Below, piece after piece: positions 1-9,742 of a stretch of DNA of 64,000 bases; positions within the stretch are counted from its first letter, which is position 1, and every line of letters begins with the position of its first letter. The notes under the pieces are model-generated. The model did not search any database. It had not been told where the DNA came from and saw only the letters and a program-made list of their open reading frames with translations. The DNA is from JABDMH01 sp965222645. GTDB taxonomy: Bacteria; Bacteroidota; Bacteroidia; Chitinophagales; Saprospiraceae. Location of the stretch: contig OZ244968.1 in the NCBI GenBank assembly GCA_965222645.1, forward strand, positions 4,526,001-4,590,000. The letters are read 5' to 3'. The position numbers were made by a program, and so were the translations under genes.

Positions 1-247
1 TCGCTCCTGCTGCAAAGGTTGATCAGCGCTGATAATAACTGATCGTCTGTGGCCACATCTACGATCTCTGTCTCCGTTTCGTATAGGTACAGTTCCAACT
101 TTTCCTTGGCAGACTGGGTGGTGTCTTTCTTGTAGAACCGATAATGCGTATACCCCGCCACTAAAAGCAGCACGACTGCCAGAACCCAGAAGAGCAAAGT
201 GTTTCGAAAATCGTTAATAATACCCTGTTTTAGTGTCGTTTCTTCAT
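1..247 (-). CDS. N-terminal part of a membrane-anchored protein, runs off the window
   Basis: An open frame of about 80 codons reads out of the left edge. It encodes a short polar start, one hydrophobic segment (around residues 18-34, with LLFWVLAVVLLLVAGY) and then a charged stretch that looks like the beginning of a soluble domain. The protein is not recognised; it has the shape of a bitopic inner-membrane protein. The frame has no ATG. The only ATG at the right place (complement of 245-247) is one base out of frame and meets a stop after five codons, so either a rare start codon is used or one base is missing here. The product is unknown because most of the gene lies outside the window. 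Confidence 0.5.
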
Positions 248-428
248 ATTAAACAAATTTATTATTTATAATTTGTTTGCTATAAAGATTTAATCATTAT
301 TTGCCACCATCGGTTGTAGCACTAAGAATGTGCCAAATTGGTGGATTTTGAGTCCTGCCTCGGTCTACATCTGCTCAAAACACTGCTTTTTTTGCTTCTT
401 GTGACATGATCACCATTTTGGTAAGCCC

Positions 429-436
429 TATATTTG
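429..436 (+). promoter_or_regulatory. -7 box of the RNase P RNA promoter
   Basis: TATATTTG matches the Bacteroidota primary-sigma -7 element TAnnTTTG and ends five bases before the predicted 5' end of the RNase P RNA. A good -33 TTTG was not found at the usual distance, so the call rests on the -7 box and its position. Confidence 0.55.
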
Positions 437-440
437 CATG

Positions 441-864
441 GCTGTGAGGAGCTTCATCGCTGCCGATCTCTTGTTTTTTCTGGAGATTGGGAGAGGAAAA
501 TCCGGACAACGTAGAGCACCACACCATCTAACGGATGGGATCCCACTCAAATGGGTGGGAGACAGAAAGTGTCGCAGAAAATTACCGCCGATGACTTCCT
601 TGGGAGTACAGGTAAGGGTGAAAACGTGTGGTAAGAGCACACGCAATGACTGGGTAACCAGCTCGTTGGGACAAACCTTGTGGGTTGAAATACCACGTAT
701 ATTTTTGGCTGAAATTATTTCAGATCGGGTTGCTCGCCCGATTTGCTCTCGAGCACCAGAAAGGGGTAGGTAGATTGATCATGGTCGCGAGGCCATGACT
801 AGATAAATGATGAAGACTTCGGGGAACACCCCGGGGAACAAAATCCGGTTTATATCCTCACAGT
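441..864 (+). ncRNA. rnpB: RNase P RNA (type A)
   Basis: This is the catalytic RNA that removes 5' leaders from pre-tRNAs. The ends pair as helix P1: CTGTGAGGA at 442-450 with TCCTCACAG at 855-863. Conserved blocks appear in order: GAGGAAAATCCGGAC near 493, the ACAGAAAGTG and CGCAGAAAATTACCG region near 560-592, the GGTAAGGGTGAAAACGTGTG and GGTAAGAGCACAC block near 613-645, CTAGATAAATGA near 800, and AACAAAATCCGGTTTAT near 837-853. Helix P4 differs from the common form at one base pair, A500-T849 in place of G-C, so pairing is kept. The length of about 424 nt fits the family. A protein frame on this strand overlaps it but is not a gene. It is a single-gene unit; the next gene downstream, porV, converges on it. 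Confidence 0.95.
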
Positions 865-902
865 CCTTTTACCTCCGCCTCATCTTACCCTGGCAGTGGC
901 GT

Positions 903-2144
903 CTAGAAATTTGTCGTAACCGATTCTGCTGCAGCCTGATCAGCATCAAAATCAAACAGGAGCGAGAACCTTAATGTCTTATCCAATGGATTGCTATTGA
1001 GCAACGTATTACTTGTGCTGATGAGGTAAGACATATTTATTCCAAATACATTGTACTTGAGACCAAGTCCCAAGGTCAGGTACTTGCGATTACCTTTTTG
1101 AGGATTTTCGTAAAAATAGCCGGCTCGCACAGCAAATTGCTTGTCATACCAATATTCTGCACCCAATGAATAACTAAATTCTTTCAGCTCCTCACTAAAG
1201 CCTTCCGGAGCATCTGACCAGGAGTTTATCATTCCGCTAAATAAGGACTGCTCCCGGTAGTCATTGATCCCGTTCTGGGGATCAACGTCTATAAAGTCAT
1301 GTTGTGGAGTGGGTACCATCAGTTTGTTAATGTCAGCAGCAATCATGAAAGTATTGTAATCGTCGAGCTGAAAATCCCAGGAAGCACCAATCCCAAAATT
1401 TACGGGGAGGAAGTCATTGGTGAGATTGGTATAGGAGATTTTAGATCCAAGATTGGATAGAGCCAGGCCAAATGCAAGATTGCTGGCATCCAGTGGGATG
1501 GTGTAATACATCGAAATGTCAGCTGCTCCGGCAATTCCGGGATTGATCTCCACACCACCCACATTCTGACCGGCTGCGAGATTAGAGTAGATAAATTTCC
1601 CGTTTACTCCAACGGAGAAATTTTCGCCCAGTTTTCTTGCAAAACCAGCTGCAAGCTCAAATTCGTTTGGACGGCCATTACCAATGGGTTCACCATTTTC
1701 GTTCGTAAACTGAATATCGCCAAGAGAAAAGTACCGCAAACTAAAACCTACCGTCTGCAAGTCGTCGATTCTTTTATACCCTGATAAATAGGCGAGATAT
1801 ACGTCCTGCAACCCCAAATTTCTCAACCAGGGTGTATAGGTTGCCGAAAGCGAAAAATCATGATCGACAAATGCCAATTTGGAAGTATTAAGATGCATGG
1901 CATTTGCATCAGGTGAGATGGCTACACCTGCATCTCCAATTGCTCCTGAGCGTGCATCAGGTGTTATTCTGAGGAATGGCACCGCGGTAGGAATAGCGTT
2001 ATTACAATCTCCCCCAGATTGAGAAATGTAATTTCCGCTTCCAGCTGGTGATTCAATGCATTGGCTATAAGATAGTTGAGTCATCAACAGACCTGCCAGG
2101 AATATAGTGATCAGAGTCGGTGTTCGTTGCATGTCAAGGTTCAA
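903..2144 (-). CDS. porV: T9SS outer-membrane shuttle protein PorV (LptO family)
   Basis: PorV is an outer-membrane beta-barrel of the FadL-like fold. It works with PorU in the T9SS attachment complex, where it brings cargo from the Sov/SprA translocon to the cleavage site. The 413-residue product has a signal peptide (an internal Met at residue 5 is an alternative start), then an early conserved block PDARSGAIGDAGVAISPDAN near residues 62-81 that is typical of PorV, and alternating strand patterns to the C-terminus. It ends with Phe, as barrel proteins usually do. It lies 66 bp after porU on the same strand, so the two are probably co-transcribed. Family membership is firm; details of its cargo range are inferred. 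Confidence 0.92.
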   Translation of the reverse strand: MNLDMQRTPTLITIFLAGLLMTQLSYSQCIESPAGSGNYISQSGGDCNNAIPTAVPFLRITPDARSGAIGDAGVAISPDANAMHLNTSKLAFVDHDFSLSATYTPWLRNLGLQDVYLAYLSGYKRIDDLQTVGFSLRYFSLGDIQFTNENGEPIGNGRPNEFELAAGFARKLGENFSVGVNGKFIYSNLAAGQNVGGVEINPGIAGAADISMYYTIPLDASNLAFGLALSNLGSKISYTNLTNDFLPVNFGIGASWDFQLDDYNTFMIAADINKLMVPTPQHDFIDVDPQNGINDYREQSLFSGMINSWSDAPEGFSEELKEFSYSLGAEYWYDKQFAVRAGYFYENPQKGNRKYLTLGLGLKYNVFGINMSYLISTSNTLLNSNPLDKTLRFSLLFDFDADQAAAESVTTNF

Positions 2145-2210
2145 ATCTTAGATAAAATTTTAATGGATGCAAATATAACGCCACTCTGAGGTTTTTAGTG
2201 TTGCACACTT

Positions 2211-5200
2211 CTACCTTATTATGACAAGTTTTTGCAGGTCACTGGTGTTTTTCAAAATGCGGCCACCAGCAGTCTCTGCGGTGACACTTACACGGTAGAT
2301 GTAGATGCCATTTCCCAACGGATCTCCAAACTCGTCTGTGCCATCCCATTTTACATCCCTGGACAGGAAGCCCGAGGCGGTGACTTGTTCCTCCAGCGTT
2401 CTGATTAATCTGCCTGAGGGAGTGAGGATGTCTACCTTGATATCAAGCGTCTGATCGGGCAACTGATGCTCAAACTGAAAGCTTGTGTTAGTAGAGAAGG
2501 GATTTGGGTAGTTGAGCACATGCTGTAGTCCGTTTTGCGCCTCATCAACAACCACAAAATCCATCGCACTTTCACTCGAGTTGTTGGCGATGTCCCAGGC
2601 TTTGACATTGATGGTATGCGCTCCGAGTTCTAAGTTCGTCATGGGATATTGTACGGTACCCTGAGTGTAGTCATCTTTGGCGGATTCATAGAAGTCATTT
2701 AAGATGATCGAACTTTGGTTGTTTTGATCCAGTACTCCGGTAAGGTCATGACCTATGCTGTTGCCGACTACATTTATTCCATTTTCATCACTTAGCTTTA
2801 CCAGGAGCAAGGGATTGCGGTCTGTCACTCCACCATCCATAAAGTTTTCATCATTTAAGAAGATCTCAATGTCGGGACCTTCCGTATCATTCAGGGCCTG
2901 ATCACTTGTACCGCCCACAGTTATATCTCGAAGTGCTCCTCCAGCATCGATAGATGAACCATCTTCCGCATAGTAACTTACTTTGCCATCCCCAAATGAA
3001 TAGTTAATATCTTTGGGTACGACAAATGAAAATTGAAACCGGCCATTGTTTACACTTGCCAGACCCTTGAAAATGACATTCTTTTGCAGTTTAAATTCCT
3101 CCTCAGAGCTGCCTTTGTCTTGTGCGAGGGTCTTTAAGATGACCGCTTTGTCAAAAATGCTTGGATAGATTTTGCCGTTGAAGTTTGATGCCAGAGCACC
3201 ACGAGCATCGACAATCTCTCCTTCTATTGTTACCTTGCTAAGTGCTTTAAGGGTATCCAGGTCCGGATCGTCCACGGATTTTCCATTGATCTTTGTCGTG
3301 ATGGCCGAGTATTCTGGAATTGCCAATCGGATTGCAGGATCACCGAGTAGTGTAAATTTTCTGGCATTAATCTGCGTAGTATCAGCACTGTTAGAATTCT
3401 TGGAATTAATCAGTATTTCACCGATGGTAGGCATTCGACCATTCACCGGCTCAAATAGATGATCAAAGACCGATCTGGTGAGCCGTTCGTTGCTGGATGC
3501 ATACACTGCCCGTACAGTCGTAAATAAAGCTATTGCTCCTCCATTGGGGTGGGTAATTGTGTATTCTCCAGCCGACAATCTTCTGGGATCATCGTATCCG
3601 GCGAAAGAACATGTGGCCGTAATGCAAAGGGGCAATCTTTCAGAGTTGTTCCATTTGTCGATATCACCCTTGCGGAGCACTCGTTCCTGAGCCCAACCAT
3701 TAGCACCGCCATGACCGATATAGTTTACAACCAGCTGTCCCTTAAACATATTCTGATTCAAAGCCTCCGTAGCCTTAAAATTGAAGACTCCACCCGGAGT
3801 ATTCTCCTGCTCAAATGCATCGAGGTAGACCTTGTTTACATTCAGAGCCGGGTAGAGATTTGCAGTTTTTTCCGCAATCCGATCGGCTTGCCTAAAATGT
3901 CTGTTTTGGTCTTCATCGTCAGCAACAAATAATACGTTGACTCTCCAATCCCCCAAAAACTTTCCGTCAGTCTCATATTTTATGATCTTATCCACTACGA
4001 TATTGGCCTCTTCCTCAGTCCGTACCGGTAACCTTCCCACTGCAATATCCAATGCTCCACGCCAGTGTCCACCCTCTGTGTCATCTAGAAGGGCGTAGTA
4101 ATCATCTGAGGGGAAGGAATTAATGGGATGAAGAGATCGCTCGGTCTCGTATACGGGAATAAAGGAGTGATCTGGTAGATTCTCATATAAATGGCGAAAA
4201 TCAAATGACCCATCACCAAACAGCAACAAGTACTTAAATCCATCGCTCCTCCGATCCAACAATCGGGCAAAATCCCGAATGGCCGTAGGGTCCGTTTTGC
4301 CGGAGGAAAACTCATTGAACACTTCATCGATGCTCACTGCTTCGATCTTAAACTGGTTATATGCCTGACGATGTAACACCAGTTTTTGCACGGCCTCTGT
4401 AAAGTCAGGATGGTAGATAATCACGTAGTCAACGATATCAATTCCATGCAAGTTTTGATTTGGAACAGGGCCGACAGACTCTGCCTGTAATGCATTTGAG
4501 ACATCAAAGGCCACATAGCCTGAATTCTGATCCTGGACGGCACTGAAGCTGGACACAGATCCATTGGCTTGATGTTCTATTTGGACCGGACTCAAGGGAT
4601 CCCTTATATCCCAAATTGTAAAGTCCTGACCAGTTATTATATAGCTACACTTTTCACCGATTGGTGCACGCAAATCATTAAATATCAGTTGTTCATCACC
4701 GTAGACAAGATTTGCCCGAAAATTAAATTCTAAAAAATCCAGCCATCCCACATTATTGTTTCCAAGACTTGGGTAAGAAATCGACACTTCGTCACTTGTT
4801 GATTGGAGACTTATCTCCTTTGTGAGTCGTCCGATCTTGGCGTAATCAACCTCAATTTTACCGACGTCTGCGGAGGCTATTAATATCTCTTCTTCATGAG
4901 TGCCCACACGGAGGAAGACTTTGGATGATTCGGCAGAACGAGCCACAAATTGCATGGAAAAATTCAGTGGCTCCGAGATAATTGCATTTTTGAAATCAAA
5001 TGAAAGGGCAAAGCTTTTTTCGCGTTCAGTTTTAAATTGTTCGCCCACCCACAGCCGGCCAGAGCCTTGCAGATTGGCATCATTGGCCAGATGCAAAAGG
5101 TTCTCCATGTCCACCTGATGGTGCTGCCGCGCACTATATGACGAGGTCTCATAACTGGAAGCACCATCAGATGCTGCACTGGAGATCCGCCTTCCGGCCT

Positions 5201-5639
5201 GTTCACCAATTTTTAAAAAATAGAAATTTTGATCTTCATATGGATTTTCTATCCGATGATAATACTGAGTGACCTCGTCTCTAATCCATTGGTCAGAGCT
5301 TTGTCCATAAAATAGAATGAAATCTCCGGAATCAAAACTGCCATCATCTTCTCCACTTACTACAATGTCCAGTTCTGCGAGGTCATCCACCCGGGGCATT
5401 GAGTTGGGTTCGGGGAGTATACCTCCACCATGACCAAAAAGCTGGATATTACGAGGATCAATGGTGGTGGGGTTTACACCCAATTGTTCTAAGAATGAAT
5501 AGTCCAGGCGATACACTCCATCTTGCTTTGTCGCAAGCTTATAGATGTTCCCATCTGCCAGCACTGATTTTGTTGTCTGACCTGCGAGAAATACCGGTGA
5601 AAACACCAGTTGGAGAGAAATGGTCCAAATTAATCTCAT
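2211..5639 (-). CDS. porU: T9SS C-terminal signal peptidase PorU (gingipain-like, C25 family)
   Basis: PorU is the cell-surface cysteine peptidase that removes the C-terminal sorting signal from T9SS cargo and helps attach it to the membrane. The 1142-residue product begins with a signal peptide. Its peptidase region holds LLLFGDGSFDFRH, the His motif YIGHGG (His near residue 641) and the Cys motif CITATCSFAGYDD (Cys near 675), the catalytic pair of C25 enzymes. A beta-sandwich part follows and the protein closes with a T9SS-type sorting domain, beginning at NYPNPFS and carrying the GNGIYIYRV end motif. PorU keeps its own domain uncleaved in well-studied species. The length matches Bacteroidota PorU. 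It sits between a YfhO-like gene and porV, all on one strand. Confidence 0.94.
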   Translation of the reverse strand: MRLIWTISLQLVFSPVFLAGQTTKSVLADGNIYKLATKQDGVYRLDYSFLEQLGVNPTTIDPRNIQLFGHGGGILPEPNSMPRVDDLAELDIVVSGEDDGSFDSGDFILFYGQSSDQWIRDEVTQYYHRIENPYEDQNFYFLKIGEQAGRRISSAASDGASSYETSSYSARQHHQVDMENLLHLANDANLQGSGRLWVGEQFKTEREKSFALSFDFKNAIISEPLNFSMQFVARSAESSKVFLRVGTHEEEILIASADVGKIEVDYAKIGRLTKEISLQSTSDEVSISYPSLGNNNVGWLDFLEFNFRANLVYGDEQLIFNDLRAPIGEKCSYIITGQDFTIWDIRDPLSPVQIEHQANGSVSSFSAVQDQNSGYVAFDVSNALQAESVGPVPNQNLHGIDIVDYVIIYHPDFTEAVQKLVLHRQAYNQFKIEAVSIDEVFNEFSSGKTDPTAIRDFARLLDRRSDGFKYLLLFGDGSFDFRHLYENLPDHSFIPVYETERSLHPINSFPSDDYYALLDDTEGGHWRGALDIAVGRLPVRTEEEANIVVDKIIKYETDGKFLGDWRVNVLFVADDEDQNRHFRQADRIAEKTANLYPALNVNKVYLDAFEQENTPGGVFNFKATEALNQNMFKGQLVVNYIGHGGANGWAQERVLRKGDIDKWNNSERLPLCITATCSFAGYDDPRRLSAGEYTITHPNGGAIALFTTVRAVYASSNERLTRSVFDHLFEPVNGRMPTIGEILINSKNSNSADTTQINARKFTLLGDPAIRLAIPEYSAITTKINGKSVDDPDLDTLKALSKVTIEGEIVDARGALASNFNGKIYPSIFDKAVILKTLAQDKGSSEEEFKLQKNVIFKGLASVNNGRFQFSFVVPKDINYSFGDGKVSYYAEDGSSIDAGGALRDITVGGTSDQALNDTEGPDIEIFLNDENFMDGGVTDRNPLLLVKLSDENGINVVGNSIGHDLTGVLDQNNQSSIILNDFYESAKDDYTQGTVQYPMTNLELGAHTINVKAWDIANNSSESAMDFVVVDEAQNGLQHVLNYPNPFSTNTSFQFEHQLPDQTLDIKVDILTPSGRLIRTLEEQVTASGFLSRDVKWDGTDEFGDPLGNGIYIYRVSVTAETAGGRILKNTSDLQKLVIIR

Positions 5640-5725
5640 TGAGTCCGTCAGTTAATCTTCAATACCATTTGATGTATTACTTTGCTTTAAACGACCAGCT
5701 AATCCTGCGTATTGCCATTTCATTT

Positions 5726-8533
5726 TCATTCTCTGTACTGTCTCATGACCACACTCATATCATCGATGTCAAGCCGATTCTTGCCCTTATTCCAAATGTA
5801 CACACTGAGGTACCGTGATTCGTAAAATTGATCATCGACATCCCGAACCCACTCATAGGCACTCCACTCCTCACTACCGCTAAGTCTCTGACTCTTCCAC
5901 AGGATCACCTCTCCTTTTTCATTGAGGAGGGCAAATACGACAGATGACTCAGGTGATGATGGACAGCGGTATTTAAAATCAATTTCAATTTTCTTAACGT
6001 TTTTCGAGTGATAAGGTTTTAGATCTATCTTTAGCAGTGCTCCATAGTCTGTCCCCTCCAGACTCTGAAAAGTATTATTTTTTTCAAACCTCAGATGAAT
6101 ACCAGAGTTTTGCCAGGTGGTGTTTGCCCCTTCAAAGCCACAGTAAGATTGAAATAAGATATCGGATTTCTTTTTCGAAAAATTATATTGGATGGCATTT
6201 CTATCCATTTTGGAAGAGTCAAGGACGATGTAATTGGATCGCAAATAATCTAAGAATATCTCATTGTGAAAATTGCAGTAAGGTTGATAAGTGTAAGAAA
6301 ACAAGTGGGGCTGTACCATTACCCATTCTTTAAATCTTTCGAAATCTCCTCGATCTAAAAATCTTTCCGGAGGTGGTTTATTTACTTTTTCGTTTTTACG
6401 ATAAATAAAATTTTTTCCAAAAATTGAAATTACAATAACGATTATTCCGAGAAGCACCCGGTGCCCATTACTATGTCTTACTTTCCAAAAGTAAAAAAGG
6501 CAACACAAAAGAAGACTTACCATTGAAATGATTAATGAATTCAGGAGTCTTCCGGGACTATATTCAAACCTGACTACGTGATTGCCCTTGGGAACATGGA
6601 CGCCCATCAGTGCAATGTCTATCTCGATTAAATGTGATTTTTCTTTGTCTAAGTAGACCTTCCACTCGGGGGTGCAATTTTGATTATACACCACCGTGCC
6701 TTTTTCTTCCAAATTTAAACCGACTTCGATAAAGTTTAGACCGAAGTCCAGGATCTCCATTTCACCCGGTTTTAAATGCAGTCTGGGCCTCGATTCCGTA
6801 TTTTTCACGCCCGTTGGAGCAAAGGCATGAGCAGAAAAATATAGCGCCGGTAAATTGAGATTCTTCTCGTAGTATTTCGATTTCTCGAATTCAATAAATT
6901 TTTGATATTGATATGGCGTGTAACCGTCCCAACCCACCCTTTTAAAAAGTGTGTTGGTGTTGCGATAGACTGGACCCAACTGAAGGCCCTGGTCTTTGTT
7001 TGAAATAATCAGTTCGGCATCAGATGGAATCGGGTATTTTTGGGGCAGATTATTGAGGCATTGTTGTACTGTGGAAAATGAATCTTCTGAGAAAAGAGAA
7101 ACACGACCATTGAGTTGTGCATGAAATACACTATCGAGAGCGATAAAAACAAAAAGTACGGAAAAAAAATGTTTCTTTTTTTGTACAAGTTTCAAAGAAG
7201 TTAATAATATGGATAATAACGCAAAATAGAATAAGGATTGAAACGCAAAACCCTCTATCGCTGTGTCTATCGAAAGTCTCAATATATTCTCTATCGAAGA
7301 GAATGATTTAATTACAATAAATAAAAAGGTCCCTCCATAAATTAAGAGCAGAATTTGTATTCCTTTGTAAATATTCTTTTTGAAACCATCCGGGTCACTC
7401 TGCTGATCATCAATGACTTTAGCACAGATCATGGTTAGGGCCAATAGAAAGAAATATCGGAATAAACTCGGGTACCGGAATAGATCGAAAAATGGGAGGG
7501 CGTTTGCCCATGACCGAAGCGGCAGTTCTACAGCTAGGGCCAACCCCAGACCGATAAGGCCGAAGGTCCACCACTTCCTGTAAAACTTCCAGGTTAAATG
7601 TTTTAAGCTTATGCAAGCAAGAACTGGCGCAATAACACCGAGATAAACATTGATCATCGATTGATCATTTTGCCAGAGCTCGTAGGGCCCCTTTACCGTG
7701 GGTAGTGGAAAAAGCAGACTGACTAAATGTTTCAGCCGGTATGAGCCTTTCAAAATTCCTTCGCCTGAGAGACCCGCTCCCCGGTCTATTTGGGTTTTGA
7801 GCTGCCATAGACACACTATTAAAACAGATAGGACTAATGTGAGACCAAGAAGTAATGTCAAAATCTGCCGTGCTGCATCTTTTTTCTCTCGTTGCTTCTT
7901 GAAGAAAAACCATCCCAGACCTATCCCCAGAATATAGGCTACGATTATACTGAATGCAACATACCCACCGCTCACCAGCATATAACAACTCAAAACCAGG
8001 GCAAGACCCGTTTTGAGGTTTTGATGCCTAGTCCAACAAATAAAGAATGCAAAAACATGCGGCACCCATGCTCCCGAGCAAATCCAGCCCATGTGCTGCG
8101 CATTGCCAATAAAAAAACCCGAAAGAGGGAATGCAAGAGCACCCCACAAAGCACCGCTTTGATCAATGCCTGATACCAGGCAAAGCCGGTAAATTCCGTA
8201 CGACGCGATCAGTAGGTGGAGCACATACTCGAGATTTAGACTGTAGAGATCGTATCCGTCTGCTACCCCCAGTATCCAGGCAATGGGATACCATGTCTCA
8301 AGGGATAAACCCTGCGCAAATCCCTGCAACTGATACGGATTCCACCACGGTATAATGCCGTTCAGAAGGGCGTCGCTGACGAAATACCGCCATGGCAATG
8401 TAATATCGATTGCATCCCACTTTAATGTCTTCTGAAAAAAGGTGATTTGCCAAATAGCTAAAACGATCACTCCCCATACGAGTGGCAGATGCCAGGATCT
8501 TTCTTTATAAAAGTTGGTATGTTTATGGCTCAC
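5726..8533 (-). CDS. YfhO-like multi-pass membrane protein
   Basis: This 935-residue protein starts with GTG and carries roughly a dozen hydrophobic helices in the first half and a few near residue 650-710, with large hydrophilic segments between and after. An early block, LPWRYFVSDALL followed by IIPWWNPYQLQG, matches the YfhO family of GT-C-like membrane proteins, several of which take part in transfer of sugars from lipid carriers to cell-wall polymers. I see no clear catalytic motif to assign a substrate. The C-terminal 220 residues look like a soluble beta-rich domain. It is 86 bp upstream of porU on the same strand, so it may share a transcript with the T9SS genes; a role in modifying T9SS-anchored surface material is only a guess. 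Confidence 0.75.
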   Translation of the reverse strand: MSHKHTNFYKERSWHLPLVWGVIVLAIWQITFFQKTLKWDAIDITLPWRYFVSDALLNGIIPWWNPYQLQGFAQGLSLETWYPIAWILGVADGYDLYSLNLEYVLHLLIASYGIYRLCLVSGIDQSGALWGALAFPLSGFFIGNAQHMGWICSGAWVPHVFAFFICWTRHQNLKTGLALVLSCYMLVSGGYVAFSIIVAYILGIGLGWFFFKKQREKKDAARQILTLLLGLTLVLSVLIVCLWQLKTQIDRGAGLSGEGILKGSYRLKHLVSLLFPLPTVKGPYELWQNDQSMINVYLGVIAPVLACISLKHLTWKFYRKWWTFGLIGLGLALAVELPLRSWANALPFFDLFRYPSLFRYFFLLALTMICAKVIDDQQSDPDGFKKNIYKGIQILLLIYGGTFLFIVIKSFSSIENILRLSIDTAIEGFAFQSLFYFALLSILLTSLKLVQKKKHFFSVLFVFIALDSVFHAQLNGRVSLFSEDSFSTVQQCLNNLPQKYPIPSDAELIISNKDQGLQLGPVYRNTNTLFKRVGWDGYTPYQYQKFIEFEKSKYYEKNLNLPALYFSAHAFAPTGVKNTESRPRLHLKPGEMEILDFGLNFIEVGLNLEEKGTVVYNQNCTPEWKVYLDKEKSHLIEIDIALMGVHVPKGNHVVRFEYSPGRLLNSLIISMVSLLLCCLFYFWKVRHSNGHRVLLGIIVIVISIFGKNFIYRKNEKVNKPPPERFLDRGDFERFKEWVMVQPHLFSYTYQPYCNFHNEIFLDYLRSNYIVLDSSKMDRNAIQYNFSKKKSDILFQSYCGFEGANTTWQNSGIHLRFEKNNTFQSLEGTDYGALLKIDLKPYHSKNVKKIEIDFKYRCPSSPESSVVFALLNEKGEVILWKSQRLSGSEEWSAYEWVRDVDDQFYESRYLSVYIWNKGKNRLDIDDMSVVMRQYRE

Positions 8534-8649
8534 AATAGGCTTAGTACCGGGATACTTTTTTTGTCTTCTTTTTTCTGAGGATTAAAAGTAGACGTTTTGT
8601 GTGATTATGGATTTCGAAACGTTATGAGAATGCGAAACATCAAAACATC

Positions 8650-9657
8650 GTGACTGGGAGGATCATTTGCTTTACTATTACTGCTTACCTTGGGATAGTG
8701 TGTGAATCATCCGCTCAAGATCCCGTCTTTAGCCAGTTTTATGCAGCTCCTATCCACATGAACCCAAGCTTGATTGGATTATCTGAAGGCTCGAAAGTGA
8801 CCCTTAATTATCGGAATCAATGGCCCTCAATCCACCAGGCATACGTGACCTATGCGGCTTCCTATGATCAATTTTTTCCATCGATAAATAGTGGTTTTGC
8901 CCTTTCTGTGCTGGCAGATGATGCGGGAAGGGGCCTCTATAAAAGCACTGCAGTCGAGGGTGCCTATTCCTATCGCCTGCGGTTTAGAAGCGCCTTCCAG
9001 ATCAAAATGGGGATCTCCATGAGTTGGCTCAATTCGCGGATAAGTTGGAGTAAACTGGTTTTTCCGGATCAACTCGACCCCGAGTTCGGTCAGCTAAGTC
9101 CCGGTGGTATTCCTTATCCCACGGATGAGGTTCCACCAGAAACGGGTAGCAACATTTCCGTTTTTGATGTGGCGGCAGGGATTATTCTTCACAACGAATC
9201 CCTTTATTTTGGACTGTCAATCAAACACCTAAACACTCCCCAATATTCTTTTCTCAACGTCAATCCCGGCCTCTCTAGTGGATTGCCAATGAGTATATCT
9301 CTACACGGAGGAGCGGAAATCGACCTCATTGGGAGTTCTCACCGGAGAAATATTTTTGCATCACCAAATTTCCAATTCATTAGCCAGGGTGGCCTGTCAC
9401 AACTCAATATTGGCACGGTTTTTAGGTACTATAAGGTCGGAACGGGTGTCTGGTATAGACATGCAAGTACAAATCCCGACGCTTTGATTTTTTTGTTAGA
9501 AGCTAGGCAGGAAAGATATAGGATTGCCTATTCTCACGATTTCACATTATCGAAACTCAGCAATAGCGGGGGAGCACACGAGATCAGTTTCATAATAAAT
9601 TTTGTGGGGACTAGCGAGGAATCGAGGTATAATGATTGTTTCAACTTGTTCAGATAA
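8650..9657 (+). CDS. PorP/SprF family outer-membrane protein
   Basis: Members of this family are outer-membrane proteins tied to T9SS function or to anchoring and secretion of particular adhesins (SprF for SprB, PorP in the core machine). The 335-residue product has a signal peptide ending near CESSAQD, followed at once by the family hallmark DPVFSQFYAAPIHMNPSLIG and then barrel-type strands. The GTG start gives a sensible signal peptide. An ATG 30 bp upstream opens a 9-codon frame that ends in a TGA overlapping the GTG, which could mean a lost base at the true start. It is transcribed away from the YfhO-like gene and stands 85 bp before gldJ. The family is large, so I do not say which paralogue it is. 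Confidence 0.85.
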   Translation: MTGRIICFTITAYLGIVCESSAQDPVFSQFYAAPIHMNPSLIGLSEGSKVTLNYRNQWPSIHQAYVTYAASYDQFFPSINSGFALSVLADDAGRGLYKSTAVEGAYSYRLRFRSAFQIKMGISMSWLNSRISWSKLVFPDQLDPEFGQLSPGGIPYPTDEVPPETGSNISVFDVAAGIILHNESLYFGLSIKHLNTPQYSFLNVNPGLSSGLPMSISLHGGAEIDLIGSSHRRNIFASPNFQFISQGGLSQLNIGTVFRYYKVGTGVWYRHASTNPDALIFLLEARQERYRIAYSHDFTLSKLSNSGGAHEISFIINFVGTSEESRYNDCFNLFR

Positions 9658-9742
9658 TACAAGCGAATAATCTGACGTTTAGCAATCAGTAAAAACAAGA
9701 AAAAGTAAATATTAGTTTTTAGCTCAGTTTCAAATACGAACA

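Noticed and set aside
438..773. 111-codon plus-strand frame, and a 72-codon minus-strand frame (428-646)
   Set aside because: Both lie inside the RNase P RNA and have no protein-like features.
3549..3932. 127-codon plus-strand frame inside porU
   Set aside because: Antisense shadow of a gene with clear catalytic motifs.
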